This document shows positions 1 through 9,900 of a stretch of DNA of 64,000 nt, one piece after another. Made by a program: the position numbers and the translations under genes. Below the pieces are notes generated by a model. It searched no databases, was not told the origin of the DNA, and worked only from the letters and a program-made list of their open reading frames with translations. The first letter of the stretch is position 1. Every line of letters begins with the position of its first letter. This stretch comes from Trichomonas tenax (lineage: Eukaryota > Parabasalia > Trichomonadida > Trichomonadidae): contig JALKBU010000123.1 in the NCBI GenBank assembly GCA_023091735.1, positions 1 through 64,000 on the forward strand, given 5' to 3'.

Positions 1-528
1 AGTTTGTATTTTGACCCCATTTCTTCAAATCTTAACGTGCAAACTTCTCGAAAATCATTAAATCCCCTTCATTTATCCAGCCCGGAGCGAGCGAAGCGAA
101 GCGGAAAGGGCTCATTTGTGTGTGTGTCTTGTCTGTATTTCCGTGATTCCATTTTGAATATAAACTTCTTGAATTGTTGAGGAGTTCAGATTATCGATGA
201 CTTCTGATTGCGAGAGCGGCTCTTCACCGTACATGAACGCCTTCTCTCCTTTTACTACGTATTCAAAGCAAAATGCCGCAGAATTGTCACTTTTTGTTAT
301 ACCTCTTTTGAAATGTTTTTACATTAAACACGCACATAATGAAGCTGTTATCCGATAGTTTTAATTTTTGACACTTTTTGAATTATACTATCAACCATTC
401 GATATTATTTTCAAAAGTTTATCGTTCGGTAAAAGTTATTACTTACGAATTTTATTAGACAATGAAATCACTATAAAAAATAAAACCCGTTATAATTAAA
501 AATTGAGATTATTGAGTACCGAAAGTTG
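1..528. other. Non-coding stretch with short GC-rich patch
   Basis: No convincing coding frame is seen. At about 79-113 there is a GC-rich patch built of GCGA/AGCGAA units, bracketed by AGCCC and GGGCT that could pair as a short stem. It contrasts sharply with the AT-rich surroundings. I cannot assign a role to it. CACTTTT-type motifs occur near 290 and 366. Confidence 0.5.
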
Positions 529-1129
529 TCACGAAAAAGTGACACAAAAGCGACATTATCTGATATGTAAATATGCATATTTGACACATAAATATTTACG
601 TGGCATGTGATTATAAATGATTATTGGAAGAATTATATCCTATATTTGTTTAAATTGACTTTGAAAAGAAAAATTAAGTGCTTCATTGGCACTGGTATCC
701 AAAATTCTAGCAATTCAGTCCACAGTTCTTCCTTTCAGACTCGATCTTCGAAATAATCAGCGATTTACTCTCCAGAAAGCTTCTGAAAGGAAGAACTGTG
801 GACTGGATTGCTAGAACCTTGGTTACAAGTCCCAATCAAGCATTTAATTTTGCTCTTCAGAGGAATTCTGAAGTGGAAATCTTTGATTTCTTAATGATGG
901 CGTATGAAAGGAAGATCTGTGAGTTTAGCTACTAACATGCGTGGTACCTGTGTCAATATAGTCCCCAGTTCTTCCCGTCAGACGCGATTTTGAAATAAAA
1001 ACTAATACATAATTATAATGATTATAGGACTTTACATGTCATAAAATATTAATATTTTGACACATAAAACTATAAATTATAATAACTTTACATGTCAGAT
1101 AATGCCACTTTTGTATCACTTTTTCGTGA
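529..1129. mobile_element. Fold-back inverted-repeat element (MITE-like)
   Basis: Both ends carry TCACGAAAAAGTGA or its complement, and the match continues inward for about 45 bp through an AAAAGYGRCATTATCTG block to an AYATGTAAA block. Inside is a second palindrome: the arm at 709-741 pairs with 783-815 at 32 of 33 positions, and weaker pairing extends each arm outward to about 78 bp. A third diverged arm pair lies near 905-930 and 957-990. No open reading frame is present. The layout fits a non-autonomous fold-back transposon. The superfamily and the target-site duplication are not clear. No transposase is seen in the window that would match it. Confidence 0.7.
709..815. repeat. Long internal hairpin, 33-bp arms
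   Basis: The left arm begins CTAGCAATTCAGTCCACAG and the right arm ends CTGTGGACTGGATTGCTAG. There is one mismatch in 33 bp and a loop of about 40 bp. It lies in the centre of the fold-back element and would form a strong cruciform or RNA hairpin. Confidence 0.85.
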
Positions 1130-2416
1130 AAAATAACATATAGTTAACGTCATTAAAGTGCTTCTCTTGCTGATGGAACCATCTGGTTTAAGTTTCATGG
1201 TGAAGCAACGAGTTCGAGATTAAAATTAAAATTTGTTTCACAAAACAGGCTATGTTCTGCTTTTCATTCAAATAAGAACACTCTATATCTCGTGTAAATT
1301 ATATTGTGTACGTAAGAACAAGCTGTGCACGGTATTGACCTCTCCAGCTCCATCTAAACTATTACGGATGTTAAAAAAAATTTAAGGTTGGTCACTATTT
1401 GTCACTTTGGTGAAAGATCCATCACTAAAAGCACGGAAAACCACGGCTCATCATGTTAAACATAGTCATTACGGTTAGATATCGAATTCATATTATTGAT
1501 ATTCTTTGTTTTAAGTTATTTCAAAGGTGCTTGCACTATTTTTTGACACCCTGTCAGATTTTTCGTGTGCCTTTCCCCTTACTTAACTCGCTATTGACGA
1601 TCCATTCATGGGCTTCTGTGGTATGATGATAAAGAAAACTATGGATGTAAGCATATCAGCCTCATAATGTTGCAAGAAATTCCTTTCATCCTGGATAATT
1701 ATTGTGTTTTTCAAAAAGATGTCTAAATTTACTCAAACTTCTTACGTATACCTCTGTTATCATGGAGATTGCATTTATGCCCTCAAACAATCCAATTCAT
1801 TTCCGATATTTCATCCAGAAAAATCTACCTAGCCAATCTTAACAGCATTGAAAAGATAATTAAGGCTTCACTTTCGTACTATCATATATGAATATTAGCG
1901 AAAGTTACTGTAATTTGAATGATTTCAAAATATCAACATTTTATTCTTCAGATGTCAACTATGCGATTCGACTACATTTGCAATACAGCAATATACGATG
2001 CAGTGAAATTTATGGATTGACTCTCAATTTCTCCTTAAGGGGTTTCACAAAATTTATATAGATAAAACATCTCATATGTATTGTCAGTTGAATCTGTCGA
2101 TTTAAAAACACGTGAAATCATTCTTGAAGAGCAAAAATTTAGATTTTAGATTTTTCACTAAATTTTTTTTGTATCGCTAAAAAAATGAGGAGCTTTTCAG
2201 CTTCACGAAAGTTAATCAATTTACAGTAACAATCTTTCTATTTCGGTAGGGACACTATATATGATGCCTAGTATCTCCCCTAAGAGCATGGGACAAATTG
2301 GCTGGGCGGAAGGAGTGCAAACACCTTTATTATTTCAAGCAGACCCATAATCATCTCAACTTGCAAATGATACTTCTATGCTCCAAAATCAATTCGTCAT
2401 TTTTGACAAATTATTT
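1130..2416. other. Non-coding AT-rich stretch
   Basis: No gene, relic or clear repeat was recognised here. It includes scattered TTTGACA and CACTATTT-type words like those seen near other genes in the window. Confidence 0.4.
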
Positions 2417-2458
2417 TATTTGACAAATCATAAAAGATTTTTTGACATTTGTCAAATA
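2417..2458. terminator. 12-bp inverted repeat downstream of the C39-like gene
   Basis: TATTTGACAAAT and ATTTGTCAAATA form a perfect 12-bp stem around an 18-nt loop. It begins about 65 bp past the stop codon of the minus-strand peptidase gene. It may be a 3'-end or insulator structure. Whether it terminates transcription in this eukaryote is unknown. Confidence 0.35.
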
Positions 2459-2524
2459 AATATCATAGTTAGCTTTGATTGCATTATTATCACCTAACGA
2501 ATTTATTCATGAATTTAAATGATT

Positions 2525-3418
2525 TCACTGCTTAGAAACCTTAACATATTGATAAAAGTATTCTTGCAATGGCTGATCAGTCATGTTATAGCCCCAAAGT
2601 GCGTAATAGCGTTCCAATGACCAAACATCATAACCATCTTGGCGATGATCGGTTGTATCATATGGATCAGCTATTAAAAGAATATCATCATTTGTGTTTT
2701 CGGTTCCCATGTCATCATAACCAATGATGACCTCCCAGTGTCCTCCCCAGTCAATGTGTTTAGAAAGAACTGGAGAATTGTTATCCATTGCATTCTTAAT
2801 CCATTTAAGGAATCCATAAAAATCTCCCCATGCCGGTTGATTGGGGTCAGCATTGGTCTCAACCTTCAAGCCATAAGACTTCATTACTGCTGCAACATCA
2901 GTTGTTGAAGTTCCAAGGAGACCATGTTTATTTAAGTGCCACGGATAGCCGGTGTCCATCTTATCTGAGAGTTCTTTCTCGGAAACATCAGTAATACCAA
3001 AATAATTCAAGACCATAACACCTGACGCAGGTCCACAAGAGTAATCTGTTGTCTGTTGATATGTCTTGAAGTTCTTCAGCATGTGCATTGTAGGCGATGG
3101 GTTATTGTTGAGGAAATCATGTTCCATGAAGTACTTTGATGGAATATGATCACCAATGTTATGATAATATGTAGCTCCAGAGATGGTGTCGTTAATAGAT
3201 TGTTTTATTGGTATCTGTTGATCTTTAGGAATTGGAGGAACTGCATTTTCGGGTAATGCATTTTTATATTTAACGCAGAAAACGATAGAAACGATGAAAC
3301 AGATGGTCATTATCAGCGCCAAAATGTATCCAAGGAGATACCACCTTTGGAAAAAGTTTTGTTTCAAAGGTCGATCTTCATTCAAACCGGAAAACATATT
3401 TTTGATTAAAAATTTCAT
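2525..3418 (-). CDS. Membrane-anchored C39-like cysteine peptidase
   Basis: This 297-residue protein has a basic cytosolic start, one membrane helix at about residues 27-48 and an extracytoplasmic catalytic domain. The domain carries the papain-fold triad of the bacterial peptidase C39 / C39_2 type. Cys128 lies in YSCGPASGVMVLNYFG, His227 in GGHWEVIIGYD, and Asp251 in the downstream IADPYD. C39-type domains cleave bacteriocin leaders or act as free peptidases, and there is no ABC transporter here, so a surface or lysosomal peptidase role is inferred. The start is the only good ATG ahead of the membrane helix. The domain is far commoner in bacteria than in protists, which makes lateral transfer plausible. 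A 12-bp inverted repeat lies downstream. Confidence 0.7.
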   Translation of the reverse strand: MKFLIKNMFSGLNEDRPLKQNFFQRWYLLGYILALIMTICFIVSIVFCVKYKNALPENAVPPIPKDQQIPIKQSINDTISGATYYHNIGDHIPSKYFMEHDFLNNNPSPTMHMLKNFKTYQQTTDYSCGPASGVMVLNYFGITDVSEKELSDKMDTGYPWHLNKHGLLGTSTTDVAAVMKSYGLKVETNADPNQPAWGDFYGFLKWIKNAMDNNSPVLSKHIDWGGHWEVIIGYDDMGTENTNDDILLIADPYDTTDHRQDGYDVWSLERYYALWGYNMTDQPLQEYFYQYVKVSKQ

Positions 3419-3584
3419 AGATTTAAAATCTGTATGTCATGTTGTATTGTTGTTAATGAGCGATATCGGAAATAAAATATTTTGACATTCTTAAATTTAC
3501 TTGTCAAATTTTTGCTTTCACAGTTCATTCACTTATAAACTTGAGATCTATTTGTGAAAATGTCAATTTCAGCGCTATTTGATT

Positions 3585-3730
3585 GTAATCCAAAAGATTG
3601 CAATTTGCTACCCTTTTTTTGTAACTCCATGGTTAAATTGCAATTTGGTACCCTCAATTGTAATCCAAGTGCAAATTGCAATTCAAAATCGAATTGCAAT
3701 GGAAGTTTAAGTAGCAATCCTACCGTATTT
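3585..3730. repeat. Imperfect tandem repeat with ATTGCAATTTG words
   Basis: ATTGCAATTTG followed by STACCCT occurs twice about 44 bp apart, each copy near a TTGTAATCC/TTGTAACTCC word. Further AATTGCAATT palindromes follow. Open frames exist on both strands here, but they are by-products of the repeat rather than genes. Confidence 0.5.
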
Positions 3731-3849
3731 AGAATTAAGTCTATTATATATTCAAATTTAAAGTTAACACTCATATCTCAGTTGTGTGTGAGCGTTTATT
3801 CTTAGACTTTTGCTTAACCTTAAAATAACCTCAATAACCTCAATAGGTT

Positions 3850-4115
3850 GAACTCAGATTATGGGAGTATTTCTTCTATGATTCTCAACCCAGTTTTATC
3901 TACTCATCATCGCATTATATCACTGATGCCAATCAACCATTAATTTTTTCTATTTCATTTAATGATTTTCATGCAGGTGTAATTAAAATTATTGGCAATG
4001 AAACAACTACAACATTGATTCACCATTGTTCGTTCTTTAATTGTTCTATTAAAGGAAGTGGGTGATCCGTTTTCACTCAAAAATCAGATTTAATTATGCA
4101 TTTATTCATAAACCT
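3850..4115 (+). pseudogene. Relic of a Pmp-like beta-helix surface protein
   Basis: A frame from about 3855 to the TGA near 4061 reads as short polar beta strands ending in a CSFFNCSIKGSG segment. It then continues past the stop as SVFTQKSDLIMH. The cysteine-bounded CSFxNC pattern followed by a glycine turn is typical of trichomonad right-handed beta-helix (Pmp-like) proteins. There is no start codon, signal peptide or membrane anchor, so this is a fragment. Similar relics lie at 25.5, 49.2 and 63.4 kb. Confidence 0.45.
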
Positions 4116-4481
4116 TTTGAACAGATATTTGATTCTTTGATTAAATATTCATATGTATTTATATCTATAAATGGTGATTAAAAATTCTCTTAATTAAAAA
4201 TAAAAAACTTTTGGTGGTAATTTGGAAAATGAACACTCAGTCTAATGCTATATCCCATGTAATAACTGTTGCACCATAATTAATGTCACAAGAAGAAAAA
4301 TTACAAAATAAACATCCCTGAATTGCTCTGATAGCTCCAGCTCTTATTGTTGCAAAACAATGTTTTGATGCTCAATATCATATTTTTGACACAATGTTTA
4401 ATGGACTCGCGAGAAGGCTAACAAAAGTCGATCACACAAAATAGCTCACAACAAATACTAAGCTTTTGCGAGTATTTTCCC
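4116..4481. other. No gene recognised; possible coding scrap
   Basis: A short plus-strand frame ending at TAG near 4444 reads plausibly as protein (ALIVAKQCFDAQYHIFD), but it has no start and no recognisable family. The rest is AT-rich and featureless. Confidence 0.3.
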
Positions 4482-4775
4482 TTATGGTTTCGCACCAAAT
4501 TGCATTGGTGGGATTTTTGCAGGATCGACTTCTGTTTGCCTTGCGCCAAATTGAGTACTTTCAGGCTCGGTAATATTGAGTCCTTGTTTAGCACCAAATT
4601 GAGGAAGATCCCATTTAGAAGTCAAACTTGGTTGCTTGGCACCAAATGGAATGGTTGCTGCGGTTTTGTTTTCTCCTCCATTTGCTGGCTTTAATGCATC
4701 TTCGCTTGTTGACTTAAAAGCATCTTCATAAAATCTTATGTTAAACTTGAAAGATGGGTTTGTGTCACTCAGCAT
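4482..4775 (-). CDS. Small protein with four QFGAK repeats
   Basis: This 97-residue frame opens with an ATG just after an in-frame stop. Its C-terminal half holds four copies of a (P/Q)FGA(K/R)(Q/P) motif spaced about 16-18 residues: PFGAKQ, QFGAKQ, QFGARQ and a final QFGAKP at the stop. The spacer residues differ while the motif stays, which suggests selection on the motif. The N-terminal half is polar and charged, with no membrane or signal segment. It lies back to back with the broken ankyrin gene on the other strand. I do not recognise the family. It may be a real small gene or the tail of a larger decayed one. Confidence 0.45.
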   Translation of the reverse strand: MLSDTNPSFKFNIRFYEDAFKSTSEDALKPANGGENKTAATIPFGAKQPSLTSKWDLPQFGAKQGLNITEPESTQFGARQTEVDPAKIPPMQFGAKP

Positions 4776-4813
4776 ATCTCCAGCATGCTGATTCTGTTAT
4801 ATTGTCCAAATAA

Positions 4814-6152
4814 GTTGTTGGAGACATTGCAGATTTAATTGGTGATGAAATACCTAAATTTGTGTTAGTTGGTGGTGTGGATATTGGAGAAGAAGAAAAT
4901 ATTGGCATTGATTTTCCTCCAGATTTGAATTTGCACATAGATTCTATGGCTGCAAAAATAAATACGTTCATAGAGAAAGATAATTTCTTCGACATATTTG
5001 ATGATCTCGATACAATTCTAAATTTAATTTCCAAATCTCATTTTTCTTGCAATGATGCCATTTACATAATGTTAAAATGCAAGAGCCACTTTGATGTATA
5101 TGATTGCTTTCGCATATTTAGCTGCCTCAATATATATTTCAATGATAAACTGTTTGACATCATTAAATTCATCGATGTTTGTCAACAAAGTTTGAACTGC
5201 CTTCCTTTCAAACACATTGCAGATTATCTTATGAACATGGTACCTTCAGAACTCAATATTATTCAAAAGAAAGTTGATATTTCATAAAATATCATTAATA
5301 TTGAATTATCACTGATTGAAAGGACACAAAAACTCGAAGATTTCGAAAGTTATCTCCAAAATAAAGATTTTTATGAAATATACCAATTCTTTAGCTATAA
5401 CAGCACTGAAACATTCGAGCAGGACAACTCATCATACAAACTTATCAAGAAGTTATGTGAAGCGGAGATTAGTGAGGTCACCAATAAGCAACAATTTTCA
5501 ATATTGCTGAATGCATGCAAATAAGGAAATGAACAACTTGTTGAGCATTTAATCGAATATGGTTGCAATAAGAATGTTGTAGATAACTCAGGTTACAATG
5601 CATTATCGAATGCAATTGCTGGAAATCATCTCACAATTGTCAAATATCTTATTTCAAGAGGATTTGACATAAATTATAGTTCAATTTATGGTTTTAATGC
5701 AATGTTAGTTGCATCAAAGAGCGGTTCTAATGAATGCATCGAATATTTATCTTCTATTGGTGTTACATTTGATGATTCATGCATTTATTGGGCCTCATTA
5801 CATGGAGACCTTGACACAGTGATGCTTCTTTATTCAAAAGGCGCATGTGTTGAAACGAAGCATGAAAGCTCTCCAATACTTGCAGCTTCAGAAAAAGGCC
5901 ATCTTGATGTTGTTAAATATCTCATATCCATTGAGTGTAACAAAAATGCGATTGATTTATAACAACAACACAAGTCTTCATCTTGCAACAATAAATGGCC
6001 ATGTTGATATTGTCGAATATCTGATCTCAATCAATGCAAAACTCTCAGAACGAAACAATAGCAATCAAACACCACTCGACATTGCAAAATCATTAATCAA
6101 CAAAAAATATCAAAAGATTCAAGATTTATTAATCAATGCAGGTGCAAAATAA
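4814..6152 (+). pseudogene. Broken ankyrin-repeat protein (DUF3447-type)
   Basis: One reading frame runs from about 4814 to 5962 with in-frame TAA stops at 5285 and 5522, then shifts frame near 5950-5965 and ends at 6152. The first part is a helical N-terminal region of the kind that precedes ankyrin repeats in trichomonad proteins. From about 5525 at least five ankyrin units follow, with cores such as GNHLTIVKYLISRG, GHLDVVKYLIS and GHVDIVEYLIS and a final TPLDIA unit. No ATG starts the frame. Two stops and one frameshift in otherwise clean repeats mark a fairly recent pseudogene. The family mediates protein-protein contacts and exists in hundreds of copies in Trichomonas. Confidence 0.85.
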
Positions 6153-6185
6153 ACATTTTTTTATTCCATATATTTTTTTGAAATA

Positions 6186-6623
6186 TTAACGCCATGATTC
6201 CTTCACCTCCTGTTTGTGAATCTTTAAGAAGTGTCCTCTTAATCTTATGAAAGATCCATCACAATCAAACAAAGAATCATTAGATGTGCATGTTTCGCAT
6301 GGTTCATTCTTTGTTTCAGTTAATTTTTTGTTGTTATTTACAACGTATGGCCTTGTTTTGATGTTATCAACTTTCTTTTCAGGCTTTTTTTCTGTTTTTG
6401 TATCAGTTTTAGTCAACAGAGTTCTTTTTGTATCTTTTTGTGATTGATTTTCTTTTAATTTACGAAGAATATTTGTTGAATTTGTTAAAGATTTGTTAAT
6501 TGGCGGTTTTGATGATTTAGTTGAAGTTGAAATCGATGGAATTTGAATAGCAGCTTCTTTTGAAGTTTCTTTTTTCGCGATTTTCGTTTTAGATAACGAA
6601 ATTGCTAAAAATAAACAAAACAT
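6186..6623 (-). CDS. Small basic protein of unknown function, possible zinc-binding tail
   Basis: This 145-residue protein is rich in Lys, Thr and Ser and looks disordered through residues 12-105. A C-terminal stretch carries CETC, a further FDC and an HFLKIH, which could form a small CCHH or CCCH zinc site, though the spacing fits no family I recognise. The first ten residues are hydrophobic but too short for a clear signal peptide. It converges on the broken ankyrin gene, with only 33 bp between the two ends. Upstream of its ATG are TGCCACTTTT and TGACAAGTAAAA words like those found near other starts here. Function is unknown. Confidence 0.5.
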   Translation of the reverse strand: MFCLFLAISLSKTKIAKKETSKEAAIQIPSISTSTKSSKPPINKSLTNSTNILRKLKENQSQKDTKRTLLTKTDTKTEKKPEKKVDNIKTRPYVVNNNKKLTETKNEPCETCTSNDSLFDCDGSFIRLRGHFLKIHKQEVKESWR

Positions 6624-6936
6624 TTAAAATCTAACAGACTTATTCAAAAAATTATGTGTCAAATAATATTTTACTTGTCAGTAATTTTGAGAAAAGTGGC
6701 ATTCAATTATTGACCATGAATTTGAGAATTTATTTCATGGATATATAAACTTGGTTAGTGCCAATATTTGAATTAGTTTGACACATGAAGAAATATATCT
6801 TCTGTTTATATGAAAGATGAGTATTTAAAAGTAAAACTAAATACAAAATCTATTTATTCAAATTTAAACAAAAATGAATGCGTGATAATGAATTTATCAC
6901 GATCACTCATAATATACAAAAACTATAAACAATAAA
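6624..6936. promoter_or_regulatory. Upstream region with CACTTTT and TTTACTTGTCA words
   Basis: Read on the minus strand, this stretch places TGCCACTTTT at about 70 bp and TGACAAGTAAAA at about 50 bp before the ATG of the small basic protein. Both words recur upstream of other genes in the window. The part beyond about 6780 is featureless up to the end of the UBL-UBA gene. Confidence 0.35.
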
Positions 6937-9900
6937 TTAAACACCTTTGTCGAAAAGGAGCTTATAGAAATCTCCAACTGCCCAGTGAACTTTTCTGCCA
7001 CGCTTAATGAAAAGTTCTTGAGCTAGATCTTCCGAAACGATTCGTTCTCTGAGTTCTGCAAGGAATGTGGAAAACTTGTATCCATCAATTTCAGGATCGT
7101 TCTCAAGTGGGCGTCTTGCAGGTGTCTGCCAAGCACTCACTGATGCACTCATAGACTGCGATGAAGGCTGAGTGAAAATATCTTGAGATGGAGCTGGTGG
7201 TGTCTGAACTTCCTCTTGTTCAAATATTTCTTCATGATGGAACGAAAATTCGATTTTTCGTGGTTCTTCTGATTTTACAGGTTTTGGTTCCTCTTCGAAT
7301 ATATCCTGATTTGCAAATGATCGAACAGAAACTTCCTTTTTAGGAACCTCAGATTGCATTTCAAACACAGGATAATGTGAATATTTGTTATCAGGTCTAT
7401 AATTGATTGTGTTCGTGACCTGATTATAACGCTTTGGAATTTTTCCGTTAAATATTTCTAGAACTTTAGTAATCTCTAATTTGCTTTGCTTTTGCGGTGC
7501 TGTAACAGTATTAGTTGCTTGGCTAGAGTGCTTAATTCTACGAGATTGTGTGCTTGTATCTGTATAGTTATCGCATGAAGGATTAACTCCGAGATCAGAA
7601 TATATTACACGTTCATTTTGAGTTGTTGCTTCTGAATATTTAACTCTTTCTGTGTTTGAGGCTGTTTCGGTATAATCAACGTGATTCATTTGAGTTCCAG
7701 TATCAGAGCGTTCTTCATCTTCTGTGTTTATTGCAACAGAAGTTGTGCGTCGTTGATCAATTCCAATAATTTGGCATGAAGAAAATTGCCTCTTTGGACG
7801 CTTTCCAACTGCTGTTTCTGTATCAGATTGAAAGACTTCGGTTGTTGGTAAACTGAGGACAAAATCATCATCACTATATTCAGCATCTTGGAAAGTTCTA
7901 ACAATACTTGAATCTGTCTTTTCAGGCACTCTTAAGGGCGCTTTTTGGCTCGAATAATCTTGGGACTTTGATGCAGAATTAGTTGGAGACTTTTCGGGAA
8001 CTGTGATGTTAGGAACTGTTTTATTTGGTCCTTTCTGAGGAATTGTTAAAACTTCTTCAGACTGATTTGAGTACTTAGAAGCTTGATTTGATGGTATCTT
8101 TTGTGCCGGACTTGATGGAACTTTGGATGCTATTGGTTCAGAAAATTTCGAAGATTTAGATGCTGATTTCGATGTTTTAGTTTCTGCTTTCTTTGTTGAT
8201 CTCTTAGTTTTCGTTTCTTTTTCAACTGGTCGATAATCATCATCTTTAAGTGCAGCTGCCTCTTTTCTTCCAATCTTTTTGAACGAATCTTGTTTCAAAC
8301 TTGGTGCGCTTATCATGCTTGATACACTGTTCATGTTTGAAGCACTGAATAATTTAATTGGAGGATTCTTTCCGGACTTCTCAACGTCATTTTGATCGAG
8401 CTCGATATTGATTGATATTTCGATATCAGAATTCTTTTCCGATTGCTTTAATAGATTGTCATCCAATGTAATACTATCAACGTGAGACAAACTTGTTGGT
8501 ATTTGAGCAGTTGCTTGTTCTTTGTTGACTTTTGCTTTAAGTTTTTTTGCAATTTCATCCATTGATTCGTATTTCTTGAGTATTCTTGCAAGTTTTGCGT
8601 TGTCAAAGTGTTTTCTATCGATGCACAAGTATTTGCTTGATGATAACTGCGATAACTTAGTGATGGATTTCTTCTCGACATGCGGTATTCTCTCGAAAAC
8701 GTAAACAAGGAAATCTGCAAGTTCTTTTGTTGTTGGTTTGTGTCTTCTTGCAAATAAGTGAACACTTGACATGAATGAAAATGAAATGACAGCGATGTTT
8801 TTTTCGAAGCTTTGCGTGACGAGATATGTTGGTTGTATCTCTGGATCACTTGCTTGATCAAACTCTTCTTTCAAGTCTTGAATGTCATTTGAAACTAATT
8901 CTTTTCCTTCATTTTTCTTTTCACCTGGAACATTTCTTAGTTTCATTAAAAGCTTGAACTCGTTTAATGATAATCTTTGCCAATTAGCTGTGAGTTTTTC
9001 GAAGATTTTTGGATCATTTTGAGCTTTTATTATCTGTTGAAGAAATTGATTTGGATCTGCACTTTGTTTCGAATAAAGCAATAATCTCTTGTTGTTTAGG
9101 GGCAATGAATCATAGAACTCGACTGCGTCCTGTGGTATGAAAGATCTACGACTCCTGAACTCCATAATTCTCCTTTGCTCATGAAAATCAATTTGAATCA
9201 TTCTTTCTCTATATTTTTCGAATTGTGCAACAGTTGGCTTGTTCTGTTGGATGTGGAATACCAAATCATCATAGCTCTCGTCATCGTAACCAAAAACAGC
9301 GAATGTTACTTCAGAAGGTTTAACATCGCTTTTAATATCTGCCAAATAATCATCATAATGAAATGGAAGAAACTCCAATGATATTATGGATTTGTCCGTT
9401 GTTATCTGATCGTGTTCTGAATCTTTTCGTTGACGAAATTCAAGAATTAATTTTAGTTCGTTAACTGTAATTTTTAACCATTCTTTGGCAATATCGCTCA
9501 TAACTTCATTTGCTTTTAGACGACTGTCGTTTATAGACTTTAATATTACAGGAGTTGGAATCGTATTTAAAAATAATATAATTTTTCGATTGTTTGGTGG
9601 TAATTGAGCATAATAATTTCTGAGTTCCTCAGGCAAAGAAGTCGGATTTTGCCGAAAATTCAATAAAATTTGTGTTTCTTCTGTTGTTATGGAAGCACAC
9701 TTCGATCTGTATTTGAGAAATTCTTTGGTTCCAACTAGAGAGTTGCGAACAGCATTTATGAAATCCGAAAAGTCAGAATCTTCATATCCCAAAATCAAAT
9801 AATGACTTATTGCATATTTATCGACTGGAATGTTTTCAAGAAATGCATCGTATGGCGGCTTCATTAAACTTATTGCTGATTCTGATAATGGTTGCGAATC

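Noticed and set aside
3529..3805. Overlapping frames on both strands with Asn/Cys-rich or Leu/Gln-rich products.
   Set aside because: They arise from the ATTGCAATTTG tandem repeat, which is open in several frames by composition.
4814..6152. A reassigned genetic code in which TAA encodes an amino acid, which would make the ankyrin gene intact up to its frameshift.
   Set aside because: Nearly all intact genes here end in TAA at sensible places, and the ankyrin, phosphatase and kinase relics also contain frameshifts. Decay explains all of it.
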